Shown here in pieces: positions 1-12,200 of a stretch of 64,000 nucleotides of DNA (within the stretch, counting starts at the first letter, position 1; each line of letters starts with the position of its first letter). The notes under the pieces were generated by a model. It was given only the letters and a program-made list of their open reading frames with translations, had not been told where the DNA came from and made no database searches. The stretch is from assembly GCA_039545295.1 (NCBI GenBank), contig BCIK01000002.1, positions 816,841 through 880,840 on the forward strand, read 5' to 3'. Made by a program: the position numbers and the translations under genes. This DNA is from Udeniomyces pyricola. Its lineage: Eukaryota; Basidiomycota; Tremellomycetes; Cystofilobasidiales; Mrakiaceae.

Positions 1-2007
1 CTAACCTCGAATCGCACGGTTCCAAATCCATACCACCTGACTAGATGCTCCAAGTTCCCCTCGGCAGTCCCACAGTCCAGCCCTTTCTCGAGCTCGTCAT
101 GTCGTCCACTACTCTAATCGAAACCGGCTCTCTCGATCGCGAGCTGACTAAGGCCATTAAAGCCCTCTGGGCCGACGAGGGTGTCCAGTCCGTTTTCGGT
201 CGGAGTCAAGAGCTGCACTTGAACGATTCAGCTGGGTATTACTTTGATCAGATCGATCGGATTGGAGACGCATCGTACGTTCCTTCCGACGAGGATATCC
301 TAAGAAGTAGAGTCAGGTCGACGGGGATACAGCAAGCGAATTTTGTGGTGAATGGTTCGATCTTTAGAGTGTGAGTTCCCCTTGGTTCGTCGGTCCATTG
401 ATGATCAGTATTCTTTGATTGAAATCGCAGCTGATATAGCTTTGATTGGAATGTACTGATGCCGACCATAAGGTTCGACCTTGGTGGCCAGCGATCCGAG
501 AGACGGAAGTGGATACATTGCTTTGATGCAGTGAGTTCTCTTGTCCATGATTTACATATACATGAGCCGTACACCCTTATATAATTAGAATACACGGCTG
601 ATAGGGGTCTTTTTTTTCGGTCCAGGTGGATGCCCTCATCTTTGTCGTGGCCATCTCTGGTAGGTGCCGGCTTATCCTGCCTGCCAGTCGTTCAAATCAG
701 ATGCAGCAAGGTTGGTTCTTGATTGATTATGTTAGCAATGCTCAACTATCCCTCCTTTTGTGGATATGGACGATCCTTAGAGTACGATCAAACTTTATAC
801 GAGGATCCCACTTGCGTGAGTTACTTCGATCCGAACAACCATCTCACTCATGTTACACCTGTAGGATGGCGTCTTTGACACGCCTTTATGTGTTCGATCC
901 TACGTACCTGTTCAGGCTCGGATGGCAGATTCTCTGAAGCTGTTCCAGTACATCTTGTCCGCCCGTTGGTTTGCTCGCACTAGGTGAGACCTTCCCTCCG
1001 CCTCTAGGGCGCTCTGCAATTCCTCTCTCTCAACGACGTCACGTCAAAGTACGGTCCAAACACAAAGCCGCCACGTTATTGATACGATCAGCGTCCTCAT
1101 TCGTTCCCATACTTTTCATTTCTCGTCTTGATCGGACCATGTTCCTTTTGCCACCCCGGCTATGATAATGTGTACACCACCAATATACGTAGTATCATCT
1201 TGTTTCTTAACAAGACTGACATCTTCCGCCAGAAGCTCGCGAGCTCACCTTTTCATGAATACTTTCCTGGGTAGTGCGTTGCTCTCCCTCCCTACCCCCT
1301 AGCACACCCCTCAACCGCTCTTGTAGCTGGCAAACCCCATCCTCTACACAAAAATAAAAAGGATTGCTGTTTGATGTTGCTTTGTGTGTGCATATATGCG
1401 TTGTCCCCAGCTAACCTCCACAACGGTCTGCTCTTTGGATGTTTCTTTTCTTCTTCTTTCTTTTTTTCTTTCTCCTCTTGTTCCGACACGCAATCTAGCG
1501 AGGGGGAACTGACGTACGAATCGACGTCGACGTATCTAGCCAACATGTACCTCCAACTCAATACCGATCGAACGCGCAAGATCTACCATCACTTCACCTC
1601 GGCGTTCGTACATCAAACACTCTCTTCTCCATTTTTTTTCCCTTACTAACACCGCATGATAGTGACGATTGTCCCTTCAGACTTCCTCGCATTGGCAGAT
1701 TATTAGCTGTAGTTCATTTTTCCTGTTTGTTCTCATAACTGATCGACATGTTTCCATCTACTCGATACAACATCTTTTTGTCCCTTTCCTTTCCACCTCG
1801 ACCGCCACCCTCGGATCCCTTTCGATCTGTCCCGATTGACTCTCCAACTACACTCCCTCACCTCCACCCCACACACACCCCTAACTGCCATATACATATA
1901 TATATGCGAACTTGTGTAGGATCGACACCGTGACGACTCGATTCATCTTTTCTGCCGTCTCGGACACCATCTTACATCGCAACCTACGACGCGTTGGACT
2001 CATCTAG
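1..2007 (+). CDS. Heterotrimeric G-protein alpha subunit, 5' truncated
   Basis: GTP-binding alpha subunit that couples membrane receptors to cAMP or MAP-kinase signalling on the inner plasma membrane. The 5' end lies outside the window. Visible exons are about 45-370, 473-530, 626-659, 781-815, 916-983, 1193-1270, 1499-1603 and 1920-2007, and all phases close. Family motifs appear in order: helical-domain end [15 protein letters not shown], switch I RVRSTGI with the catalytic Arg and Mg-binding Thr, switch [14 protein letters not shown], then [11 protein letters not shown], the guanine-specificity NKTD (normally NKxD), FTSAIDT (normally TCAT) and the C-terminus NLRRVGLI. No Cys sits four residues from the end, so the classic pertussis-toxin ADP-ribosylation site is absent. 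The loop after NKTD reads [11 protein letters not shown] and lacks the usual DYTG. The ATG at 45 is internal to a coding exon and is not the start. Family is sure; which fungal G-alpha class is not. Confidence 0.95.
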
Positions 2008-2897
2008 AAACACGTACATATATACACATGTAATCAACTGGACCTGCAACGCTTAGTGCCCCCCCCCCTTCTTCCTTCCCCAAAACGAGAAGAAGAAAAA
2101 GAAAGAAAAAATTGGTCGTAACTATAGTTCGCTTTGGATCCTAGTATCGACATTGCTTTCTTCTTCTTCTTCTTCTTCTTCTTCTTCTTCTTTTTTCTTT
2201 CTATTTAGACGTGTTTCTCATGACCATCATAATTTTTCTTTTTTCACGGGATAGGAGGACGTTATGGAAGTGATGATGAATGTATGTATGCGAGCCAAGC
2301 CCTGCTGGCGCGCGCGGCTATAACATGCTCTGGCTCGACCTAGCTGATCATACAAGGCTCAGGTCAGGATTTCTTTATTTGGTCTGCACACCATCCTGAT
2401 GATATATATATATATGGCATATGGTACTTGAACAGTAACGGTACGTCGCTATCCACACACGTTACGCCGGATCGAATTTACGCCACGAAAATGGGGCTAG
2501 AGAACCCGGCTACGTACTGATCATGATCTCATCGATCGGCGGCCGTTGCGTACAGGCTCTCAACAAAGAACGGAACCGGATGATCGATATAGCATAATGT
2601 TAGTGAAGGAGGAAGAGGGAGGAAGGGGGGGGGGGGAGAGATGATCACATCTATAGCTACAAAGCTAGAGCACCAGAAGAGAAACCGGTAAGACGAGTAA
2701 CACCAGTGAGAAGAAAAAAAAACATCCAACGAGAACCCGAGAGAGGAGAAAGAGAGAGAGAAAAGAGAAAGAAAATGAAAGGATCGATGATCGCACAAAG
2801 CGCATGGACAGAAGGAAGGTAAAGAAGAATTTCGAGAAAAGGGGCATATAAGTAAGGAGAAGTAGAGAGATAATGTCTGATTCGAAAGGTCAACCAT
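2008..2897. other. Convergent 3' intergenic region
   Basis: 890 bp between the stops of the G-alpha and Tps2-like genes, which point at each other. It holds the 3' UTRs, a C10 run at 2059-2068, a (TTC)n microsatellite, a short (TA)n at about 2402-2414 and a G12 run at 2625-2636. The open frames here are hydrophobic translations of low-complexity purine/pyrimidine sequence. I see no gene. Confidence 0.7.
2158..2193. repeat. (TTC)n microsatellite
   Basis: About twelve perfect TTC units followed by a T run, downstream of the G-alpha stop. Confidence 0.95.
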
Positions 2898-5800
2898 CTA
2901 CTGAACGAGCTTGCTCATAGCGTCGACGACCTGTCAGGGAATTGCGCACACAAAGATGCAAGGCAAAGGAGAGAGCTCAAGCGTCAGGGTCAACATTCAA
3001 TTTGATGACTTTCGATGTTTCACAAACAACAAAGCACTCACCTCTTCCGGCGTCTCCACGTGCCACCTCGCGAGGGTCATCTTAGCAGGCGGACCAACAG
3101 CCGTGGAGAAGACCGCGTCAGGCGAGAGCTTAATCTCAACGTCTTGAAGCTTGGCAGCCTCCTCAGTCGATCGCGTCGAGGTGACAGCGATAGGGGGCTG
3201 CATGGTAACGGTGTTGGAAGAGCTCGTTGAAAGGGGGAAGATCGACCGAAGGGATCGGAACATGTCCTCGTCCGTCTTGTCGTCACCCGCGCAGAAGACG
3301 AAGTCGGCATCCGGGTTCTTGTAAAGGAGAGACTTGACAATCTCGCCTTTATTGATCGCAAGCGGTCGGACCTCGAGGTTCTTCTTACCGACGAGAACTA
3401 AACCAGATCGCAAAGAGAGTGTCGCGTGATTAGGTTTTGATCCAAAGCAGAGGCGTTCGACAACACGCGCAGGGTCGATTCACTCACCCTCAATCGGTCG
3501 GCGAGTCGCAATGTTCTCAAGCAAGTCGTGGCACTGCTTGCACTGGAAGGACCTGATGAACGAGAAGGAACGTGTTGCAACGGCAGCCCCCAAAACTCAG
3601 TGATAAGAAAGTCGGACCAGGAAACAAGGCAATTTGAGGAAAAGGAACCTACCCAAAGTCCGGATCACTCGCTCGGTAGTGCCAAGTAATGGAGGCCTTC
3701 TTGTGCTCAATGTGACTTCCGTTAGTCCTCTGAAACGAAAAGCAAATATAGAGTCGGTCCAACTGATCTTCAGCGCGGGTCCTCGGCCTGAACGATGATC
3801 AACCGCGTCAGGTAAGTGAATCAAGGCAAGAGATCCGTACCTCGGTGTAGTACTTGAAGATTTCTTCGACCTCGCTCATCCAGGACATGTCGAGGGCATC
3901 AGTAAGCCCCTGCCAACCGTCGGAGGCCTTCTCTCGAACAAAACAACCGTGCTCGGCCGAAAGACCAAGAAGCTTCACATTGCCCCAGTGCTCCTCCAGG
4001 AACTCGGCGTCTCGACCACTGATGAGGTAGCTGTGGGAATCGAACGCGAGACCGCAACCATCCAAGCAGAACGCACGCATTAGCATCCAAATCAAGCTGA
4101 GCCAGCAGAGATCCAATAAGCGACGAGCACTCACACAACGTTTTTGGGGTCCTCCGACAGCTTGGTGATGGTCTCGCGGGTTCGCGCAGTCGGAATGGCT
4201 TGCGAGGGGACCTTGACGATGGGCGTGAGCGTTCCCTAACAATGCCAAGCCGACATATGCACATCAAGTCGGTCAGTATCACAACCGATCTCGAACACGA
4301 ACAACGAAGACGCGAAAGAAAGCTGCGTACATCGTAGTCGAACAGCATAAGTCGCTTCTGAGCGCCATCGTACTTGGCCTTGAGCTCTGAAGTATCGAGC
4401 TTAGGCGTCTGGTGGGCCATGTTGTCACCCCCGACGTTTTCAAGCAGCTGCTTGACGATAGTCGCCGCCCAGTTGTGCGAAGTATGCGAGGTGACAGCCT
4501 CGAGCATCGCGTTGTGGCGCGTGAGCTTCTCGTCCTCACCCATCTAGTAAGACAGGAATTGACGTGGCAAAGACACATCAGCTTAATCGTATATTCAAAT
4601 GATTTGCGTGCCTCGGGGAAGAGTTCCAAACTCACGGTAAGACCAGTGTTGATGGCCTCGGCGACACCCAAAACGTCGTGAGGGTTGATGAGGAGCGCAG
4701 CCGTGAACGAGTTAGCAGTTCCGAGGAACTCAGAGAGGACGAGCGGCGCTTTGCTCGTGTTGTCCTGGCAGAGAACATACTCCATCGAAGTGGCTTTTGA
4801 AGGCAAGGCAAGAAAGTCAGTCAAACTTAGAAGGACGTGTCGGGTGTGAGGTAGAACGCGTAAGGGAGTAACCCACTGTTCATGCCGTCTCGGAGAGCGG
4901 TGATGAGAGCGAGATCAGCGACAGACAGCAAGGCGAAGTACTCGTCACGGTCGATCGTTTGGTGGCTACAAGGGAGGTGTGAAGAGACGGACCAGAATAG
5001 TTAGCTCTTTTCATTGTAAGCACGTGTCAAAGCCAAGTCCGAGAACTGGCTGCTCACTAGTGGTGGACCGGAGTGTAGCTCAAGCTACCGTAAACACCGT
5101 TGATGTGGCTGACGAGCTCAGAGACAGCACGCTCAAGCTTGACAGACTCGGAGAGGGCAGGCTGGGTGACCTGAATGAGAACGACTTTGCCCCTCCACTC
5201 GGGATAGCATTCTAGAAGTTTCTCAAAGGCTTGAAGCTGGAAGAGACAATAGCAGAGCAAACAAGCATCAGCTTGCAAGCAAGAAAGACGCGAAGATAGC
5301 TTTGGGGGTCCGAACATGTCATTGACTAACCTTTTCAACCACACCCTTCGAAACATCAAGCTTCTCTCTGCCGACGATGATCTTCTGGCCCTTGTAAAGG
5401 GCCCGAAGGGCCTCGATTTTGGGGGCAACGGTAGGCCGGTTGCTGTTAGAGGTTGTACAGTAGTTGAGAATCAGTGTCGTGTTCGAGGATCTGTATAAAG
5501 TCCGAGGCTGATGGGTAGGAAGTTGGCACTCACAGATCAACTTTGCCTCGCTCAGCGTCAATTCCAATAGGACAGTGGCCGATGGCTGTGATTGAGCCAT
5601 TGTGGTCGACGCCGTTAGGAGCCGTTTCGTAGCCACAGACTCGAACGCAGGTGGAAAGGAAGTGCCGCGAGTACGAATAGGTCTGGTATTTTCCGAATGA
5701 ATGTGACGCGTTGATCAGGGTTACAACTCCAGTTCTGTAATAAGCACAATTCTCGATGACCAGAAGGAAGGGGTAGAACATACCTGGAAGCAGACAAGAT

Positions 5801-7377
5801 TGGCACCAAGCATGCCGTCCAGAATTTCAAGCCGCTTCGGCAGCGATCGGAAAATCTCGGAAGAAGGGAAAGGGGCATGCACGAAGAGACCAATGGCGGC
5901 ATCCGGAAGGAGCTCCCGGATCATCTTGGGAGCCAGGAGAAGGTGGTCTGACGAGTGACATCGGAAAAGATCCAAGCGTATCTGGTCAGGACACCTTGGG
6001 TTTGATGATCAGTCAGACAAGTCAGGGAAACCAAACGCACAATCGTGGATGAAGATCAAGTCTCCCGGCTTGTAGACCTCGGCGACTCGCTTGGCGAAGA
6101 CTTCATTGGCAGCCTTGTACGCGGTAAACGAGGGGTCGTGAAGGGGGTACTCCGATGCGACATCTTGCCAAAGAAGGTAGTGGAAAAGCGGCCAGAGAGC
6201 TAATGAAACGGAAACCGAGAAGAGTCAACGTCGAGTCAGTTCCAAATCGCTCGGTGCCGGCTGTGAGCCTGGAGAGGTCGATCCGACTAAGCCACGCACT
6301 AATCTTGCAGTAGCCCTCATAGTGGAGCTTGGCTGTCTGGGTGTTAAGCCAGACGGGCACACACTGGACTCCCCGCCTGGTTTGACTTGCGCCTTTCTTG
6401 GCCTCCTCAACGTCGTCCTCTTCGTTGCTGTAGTTTTCGAGTTGCTTTTCGAGCGCATCCTTGTCCTCCTGTTGGAGAACCTCTTCTGGAATCGTGACGG
6501 CGAGATCCTCCTCGGCCGAGGTGGAGCTCGTGTTCTTGGTAGCGTGAACATTACCGGTCCAAGCGACTACGACCTGCTCGTGGGTCTCGGCGAGGGATCG
6601 GATACCGGAGACCATGGCGGTGTGACCCCGCCTGGGATGAAGGGTCCATTTGTCATCGGGCGAGGGCTTCGACTTGGGGTGGTCTGAGTGCGCTGTGGGC
6701 GCCGCGGTGGGCAAGGCGTCCGCAACGAGCGAGACAGCTGCTTGAGCCGCTGCTGAGACGTCATTGATGATGGTTTCAGGCAGAGTTGGCTGGGGGGTCG
6801 GAGGCGGAGGGGCCGCGTTGAGGGCCGAGGCTGGAGGGATGATATCGGCTGGCTTCTGAGGAGCCTTGGACGCGTCGTTCAAGGTTGGGACAACGGGCAG
6901 GTAGTGCTGATGAATGAGAATCAGGAAGGGGGTGAGGAGAAGAGGGGCGATGAGTGACTGAGATCGCGAACGTGCTGTTGCTGTGGGGCCATGGGGAGGA
7001 AGATCTCTTCCCCGCCAGGTAACGGTCCTGGCTCGACATGATTGGCAAGCATATCTCGTGTGCTACGTGTGTTCTTATGAGATGCATATAAGAGGAAGAC
7101 AGCAAGGAAGATGGCTAGCTGTCGAATCGGTATGACGTTCGCTTTCCCTCTTCCCCTCCCTTACGGGTTGGTTTCGAAAAGCAACGACGCCCGTTGGCCA
7201 AGCGGGAAGCGGCTCCGGGGTGATGATACTCACTGCGACATGGAGGATTCGGCCACTGAGCTTGGTTCCCTTTTCCCTGTGAGCGTCCTCGAGAGACTTG
7301 ATTTGTTCACGCAGGGTCTCGAGCGAGACGGCAGGCGCCGAGGGAGGTTCTTGGATGGACGTGAGGGAGAGTTCCAT
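2898..7377 (-). CDS. TPS2: Trehalose-6-phosphate phosphatase (Tps2-like), GT20 + HAD
   Basis: Removes the phosphate from trehalose-6-phosphate in the cytosolic trehalose synthase complex. Sixteen exons close in frame to 931 aa, close to the usual fungal Tps2 length: 7234-7377, 6300-6906, 6041-6199, 5784-5947, 5534-5682, 5331-5442, 5058-5236, 4877-4965, 4636-4793, 4331-4543, 4135-4235, 3841-4030, 3653-3729, 3488-3552, 3042-3397, 2898-2930. The N-terminal half is a GT20 trehalose-phosphate-synthase-like domain (HYLPVVPTL, IFIHDYHLLLAPK, LRDGMNTTSMEY) interrupted by an Ala/Pro-rich linker. The C-terminal half is a HAD phosphatase with motif I DYDGTLTP split across exons 10/11, YLISGRD, and motif III AGDDKTDEDMF. 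The phosphatase therefore looks intact. In S. cerevisiae Tps2 the GT20 part is non-catalytic, and I infer the same here. The start at 7377 gives a sensible N-terminus just before the first domain strand. Confidence 0.95.
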
Positions 7378-9230
7378 GATGGGGAGGCGAAGCAAGGGGA
7401 AGGAGAGTAGTGGCGATGGGGGGGAGGGAGGGGTTGGGAATGAGAAAGCTGGAGCACGGTCTGCGGGGACGGGAGGGCTATTTGGACTAGGATGAGGAGC
7501 AGTGCGAGGCCAAGACCAAGAGCGAATGGAATGCAAGGGCGAAGGGAAGAGGGGAGGGGGATGGGGAGGGAGAGTATGTAAATGGAAGGGCGAAAGCCTA
7601 TTATCACTCACTACAGGGGAGGGAAACCATTCCTCAGGACTCCCCCTCGTCACTTTGCAAACTGGGGGGCTCCACATTCTCCATCACTCCTGCTCATCAT
7701 CATCATCAGTCCGTGAATGATGCATGATGATCGATGAGGCTCGACCTCGACCATCCGTCCGTCTGCTGTCCATGCATGCGCCTGATGGCACAATGCCTCC
7801 CATGATGATATCCTTCGCTACACATATATCTCACCCAGTGTCCGTCATCGATTCGTCCACTTGATGCCTCTCCCATCAACTCGTCATCTCACAATGTGCA
7901 TGATTACCAACCATCTCCATAAATCAATCGGCACGTTGTTCTTGCCCACATTCAGGCCTCAACAGCCTCACCGGAAGCGTCTCCCTGCTAGTGGAAAGCC
8001 CCGGCCAATGAACTGGCCCTACAAGCCGCTCGACGTTCTTGCTCGAACCCACCCTGGCGCATATTCACCACATGCGTGTACAACACATCAGCTCGAGTAC
8101 TCCGAAGTGATGGTCTTTGGCTGAAAACCCCTCGACCAGTCAATCTATATCGGCAGCATAGTCACGCAGAGGCCTATGGCACGTTCGCGCCATTTGGACC
8201 ACCACGGAATCAACCTCGCGACGTATACGCATGTATGCCCACCAGCTTCACGCGTGATTAGTGTACGCGAAGATTGAGCCATTAATTACGCCCCCCCCCC
8301 CTTCCCCTGCAGCCCCCACTCCCGTTATGCATTACCTCTTTCCAATTGCAACACGTCTACCACTTGCGGGGTGATTCCACTTATCCTCACGGGTTGCATT
8401 GTCGTCTGAGTCGACGTCCCAATCCAGTCCGAGGACACACGCAAGGGCCGTCGAGTTGATCCTTGAGGACTACTATGTCGACGCCGCCCACTTGTGATCT
8501 GCTTCAATCGACAATCTTTGTAACTTCGTGCTCCCACGTGTACGTGCCATGTTTGGGCGCGTTTCCTCCATGTCTACCACGAGGACAGTTGACAATCGAG
8601 GTGGGGTGGATTGGAGAGCAGCGGAAATGGCAAAGAGAGAGCCGTTTTAGTCTGCGAGGGCCGGGCCAGACATGGAGTCCATATATGCATGGTCTGACTG
8701 CTAAGCATGGGACCGTCGTTCATCCCCTACGAGTACATCACATTGGGACGATCCAAAATAGCCTCTCGGGTGCGCGATCTTTTCATATCGTTTTGTTGAC
8801 AGTCCGGATTTATATCCAGTCAGTATTCATACAGGCCAGAGAAGGATCCGCTTCAGGAACTTCCCCGCTTGATCGATTGACCTCCCCGCTGATCGGGGAG
8901 AGGTCTTTTCGCTGAGTGGCAGTGCTGGTTCGAGCGTCTCTCCTCCTCCGGATCGATGTTTTAGGTCATGTTTTTTTTTTTTCGGTCCTTCCTCATTCAG
9001 CTCCTCTGACTATAAAAATTCAGCTCCTCTCACTTCTCTTGTTTTCTTTCCGACCATCTCCCTACTTGCTCTTCCTCCCCTAGATTCTCGCTTAAGCCAC
9101 TGCAACCACAGCCTTCCTCACACCCGACTTGCCCCTTGCGGCCTGCAGTGTCTGTTTCTCCTTCACCCCTACCAGCATCACATCAACCCACTTCCTCTAC
9201 CCTACTATCATCCTATCCATACCTCAAATT
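7378..9230. promoter_or_regulatory. Divergent promoter region, Tps2-like (-) / P-type ATPase (+)
   Basis: 1.85 kb between two divergent start codons. Near the Tps2 side there are several G-rich stretches containing AGGGG or CCCCT, the core of the fungal stress-response element; this fits a trehalose gene but is unproven. It also holds a C11 run at 8291-8301, ACGCGT at 8250-8255, a perfect inverted repeat at 8882-8900, a long T run near 8970-8983 and a TATA-like CTATAAAAATT at about 9010, some 220 bp upstream of the ATPase ATG. No convincing gene is seen here. Confidence 0.6.
8882..8900. repeat. Perfect inverted repeat, 7-bp arms
   Basis: CTCCCCG and CGGGGAG flank a 5-bp spacer. A near copy of the left arm (TTCCCCGCTTGATCG) lies about 20 bp upstream. 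It could be a dyad site for a zinc-cluster factor or simply chance. Confidence 0.6.
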
Positions 9231-12200
9231 ATGTCCGACGATACCCACGACTTCAAAGACCTAGAAAAGGCGAACGGCAAGGAGACTCACGTGTGCGCGA
9301 TGGCCCAGCATTAATCCCTCAGGCTATTATTTGCCTATTACACCATCACCACCGGCACTTATTTCCAGTCGTTTGCTCTCTCCCATAGCCTCACTTTTCA
9401 AGAATCTCATCGACAGATCACTCGGGACGGAGAAGCTTCAAGGCAACTTCGTGGGCGAACTCAAACAGGGGGATCTGATGCTCAAGTCATTACTGCGTTC
9501 AGGTGAGCAGGCCGGCGTTCATGGCATACAGGATCGCGTTTATTGTTCAAAACATGTCGATTGCTGAAATGCATGCAATATTCTTACCCGTTGCCACCCA
9601 GAACCCTGTCGATTAACGTTGTCGAGACCCAGACTCATGCGGCTAAAGTCGACGCTGCCAGCAGAGGTGTGTCTATCGATCTGGCCGTTCGAATATACTT
9701 TAGGGGTGTCACGGCCTGACCACAGTAGAACTCGAACCACTGTTCTTCTCATCGCATCCTTTGCGTAATCACCTCTGCCAGGTATTGCTGACCTCGAGTG
9801 GCACACCTTGGCTGTCGACGAAGTGATTTCACGACTCTCAACCGACGCCGCACTGGGCCTCGACGACGATCAAGTCAAGCGGAAACTCGAGCAAAATGGC
9901 AGGAACGTCATGACTCCTCCGCCTTCCAACTTGCTGAAAAGGTCAGGCAGTGTTCACATGCTGGCTATTCGGGTTTGAGAGTCAAGTGAAGTTTGCTGAT
10001 GACAAGTTTCCATTCCTCCTCGTCTCTCCTCTTACCTGTCCCTTTCCCATCCGTCTTGTCCTATCATCATCCAGAATCTTGACCTACGTCTTCGGAGGCT
10101 TTGGATCACTCCTCATCGGTTCATCCATCATCTGCTTCATCGCATGGAAGCCGCTCGGCAACCCGAACCCTCAAGTCTCGAATCTCGCTCTCGCCATCGT
10201 CCTGCTTTGTGTTGCCATCGTCCAGGCTGGGTTCAACGCTTTCCAAGATTTCTCAACCTCCAAAATCATGCAGTCCATTGGCGGTCTGCTCCCTTCTGAA
10301 GTCACCGTTCTGCGAAACGGCTCCCGGTCTAAGATTCCAGCTGCAGAGTGCGTTGATCTTGGGAGGTTGCGGTTGAATACTGTCGGGTTGAGCTGACAAC
10401 TTTTTTCCGTCGCCGTTTCTACTCTAGGCTTGTCCCTGGTGACGTCGTCTCCATCACCCTCGGTAACAAGGTTCCCGCCGAGTGAGTTGTCTTTCTCTTT
10501 GCCCAGAAGGGCAAGGAACCCACGCGACATGTGTCAGTCACCCTAGTGTATTGGAAGCATCATGCACTTATACTCGTATATGCTTTGCTCCTGGCTTAGC
10601 CTTCGATTCATTGAAGTCTCGAGCGATCTCAAGCTTGACCGATCTGTCCTGACTGGAGAGTCCGATCCAATTCGGGGCACAGTGTCTTCGACTGCCGATT
10701 CATTTCTCGAGACCCAAAACATCGCTCTTGGAGGTACCACTTGCGTTTCAGGCTCTGGTCTCGGTGTTGTCTTGCAGACGGGAGATAGCTCGGTTTTCGG
10801 ACGGATCGCCAAACTAAGCTCGGCCGACTCTGGTGTCATGACCAACCTCCAACGGGAAATCCTTCGCTTCGTCCTTATCATTGCGTCGATCGCAAGTTGT
10901 ACGGCTCTCATCATCGTGATTCTCTGGTGAGCATTCTCCTCAGACTTGCGACGACTGCGGGTACCATGACGCCAAACTGACGTGTATCTTCTCTCTCGGT
11001 CTCAGGGTTGCCTGGCTCCGACCTCATCACCCAGGGTTCATCTCTGTTCCTAACCTGCTCATTGACGTAGTCAGTGTGATGGTTGCGTTCATCCCAGAAG
11101 GACTGCCCGTGTGCATCGCTATATCGCTCGCTCTCGTCGCCAAAAATCTCAAGCAAAACAAGATCCTCGCCAAAAGCTTGATGACCGTCGAGGCTTTGGG
11201 TGCCGTGGACATCACGTGTTCGGACAAGACCGGTACGTTGACGATGAACAAGATGTCAGTCGTGTCGGTCTACACATTCGACGCCCCCGTGTTCGAACCG
11301 CATCAGGCCACGTCGCTCGTAAACGAAGGCATCGTCAGCGAGAACGTGATGGATCGATTATCCATGGTGGCCAAGGTACTAAATCTTACCATGTCTTCCT
11401 CGGTCTCTGTCCATTGATGAGCAAGCATACTCAATCAGCCTCTTTGTTATTGATTGTTTTGTTCACAAATCATCGTTGTAGGTTTGCAACGACGCCGTCT
11501 TTGAAGCAAGCGCTCAAGATCTCCCTCTCGGCATGCGATCCATTCTTGGAGACGCCACAGATTCAGCTCTTCTACGGTTTGCCGAGGCTCAAGTCCCAGG
11601 CAAGATTACAGGCTTCGAGGAAGTGTTCAAGGTTTGCAGTGTTCTTGCGCATCTATGGTTCTGCCACTTGTCAGACAGACGGTTCCTGATCGTCTCGTAC
11701 CCTGTCGTTCCGTTCCCCACAGGCCGCGTTCTCGTCCAAGACCAAGTACATGTTTAAAGTTATGCGACCGCTCGATCAATCCCCGCATCACGTCCACTTC
11801 ACGAACGAGTCTGAACGAGACGAGCGATTCCTTCTCCTGGCCAAAGGGTATGTGCTCTCAATTGATTTTCCTCCGTACATGCATGTTCATAACACCGACT
11901 GGGTCTCATGCTTTTCAATTCTGATTCCTTGCAATTCTCATCACAGTGCCCCAGATGTCCTTATCAAACGCTGCTCTTCCATCGCCCTCAACGACGGGAC
12001 GACCGTTCCATTGACAGAGAGTATCCGAGCTCGCCTTACCCAAATCCAGGAAGAGATGGCCACCAAAGGTCAACGTGTTCTGCTTCTCACCGATCGACAC
12101 ATCGAGCCGGATAGCATCCCTCTCGAAGTCGGGACCAGCCAATACGAAACAGCTATGCACGATCTCAACGTAGAGCTTCGTGTCGTCGGCTTGGTCGGAC

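Noticed and set aside
2529..2897. Hydrophobic minus-strand frames downstream of the Tps2-like stop
   Set aside because: Translation of purine-rich low-complexity DNA; mimics membrane protein only by composition.
9331..9567. 78-aa + frame over ATPase exon 2
   Set aside because: The other frame of the same exon joins 9231-9292 and 9602-9666 in phase and gives the family motif FRTLSINV.
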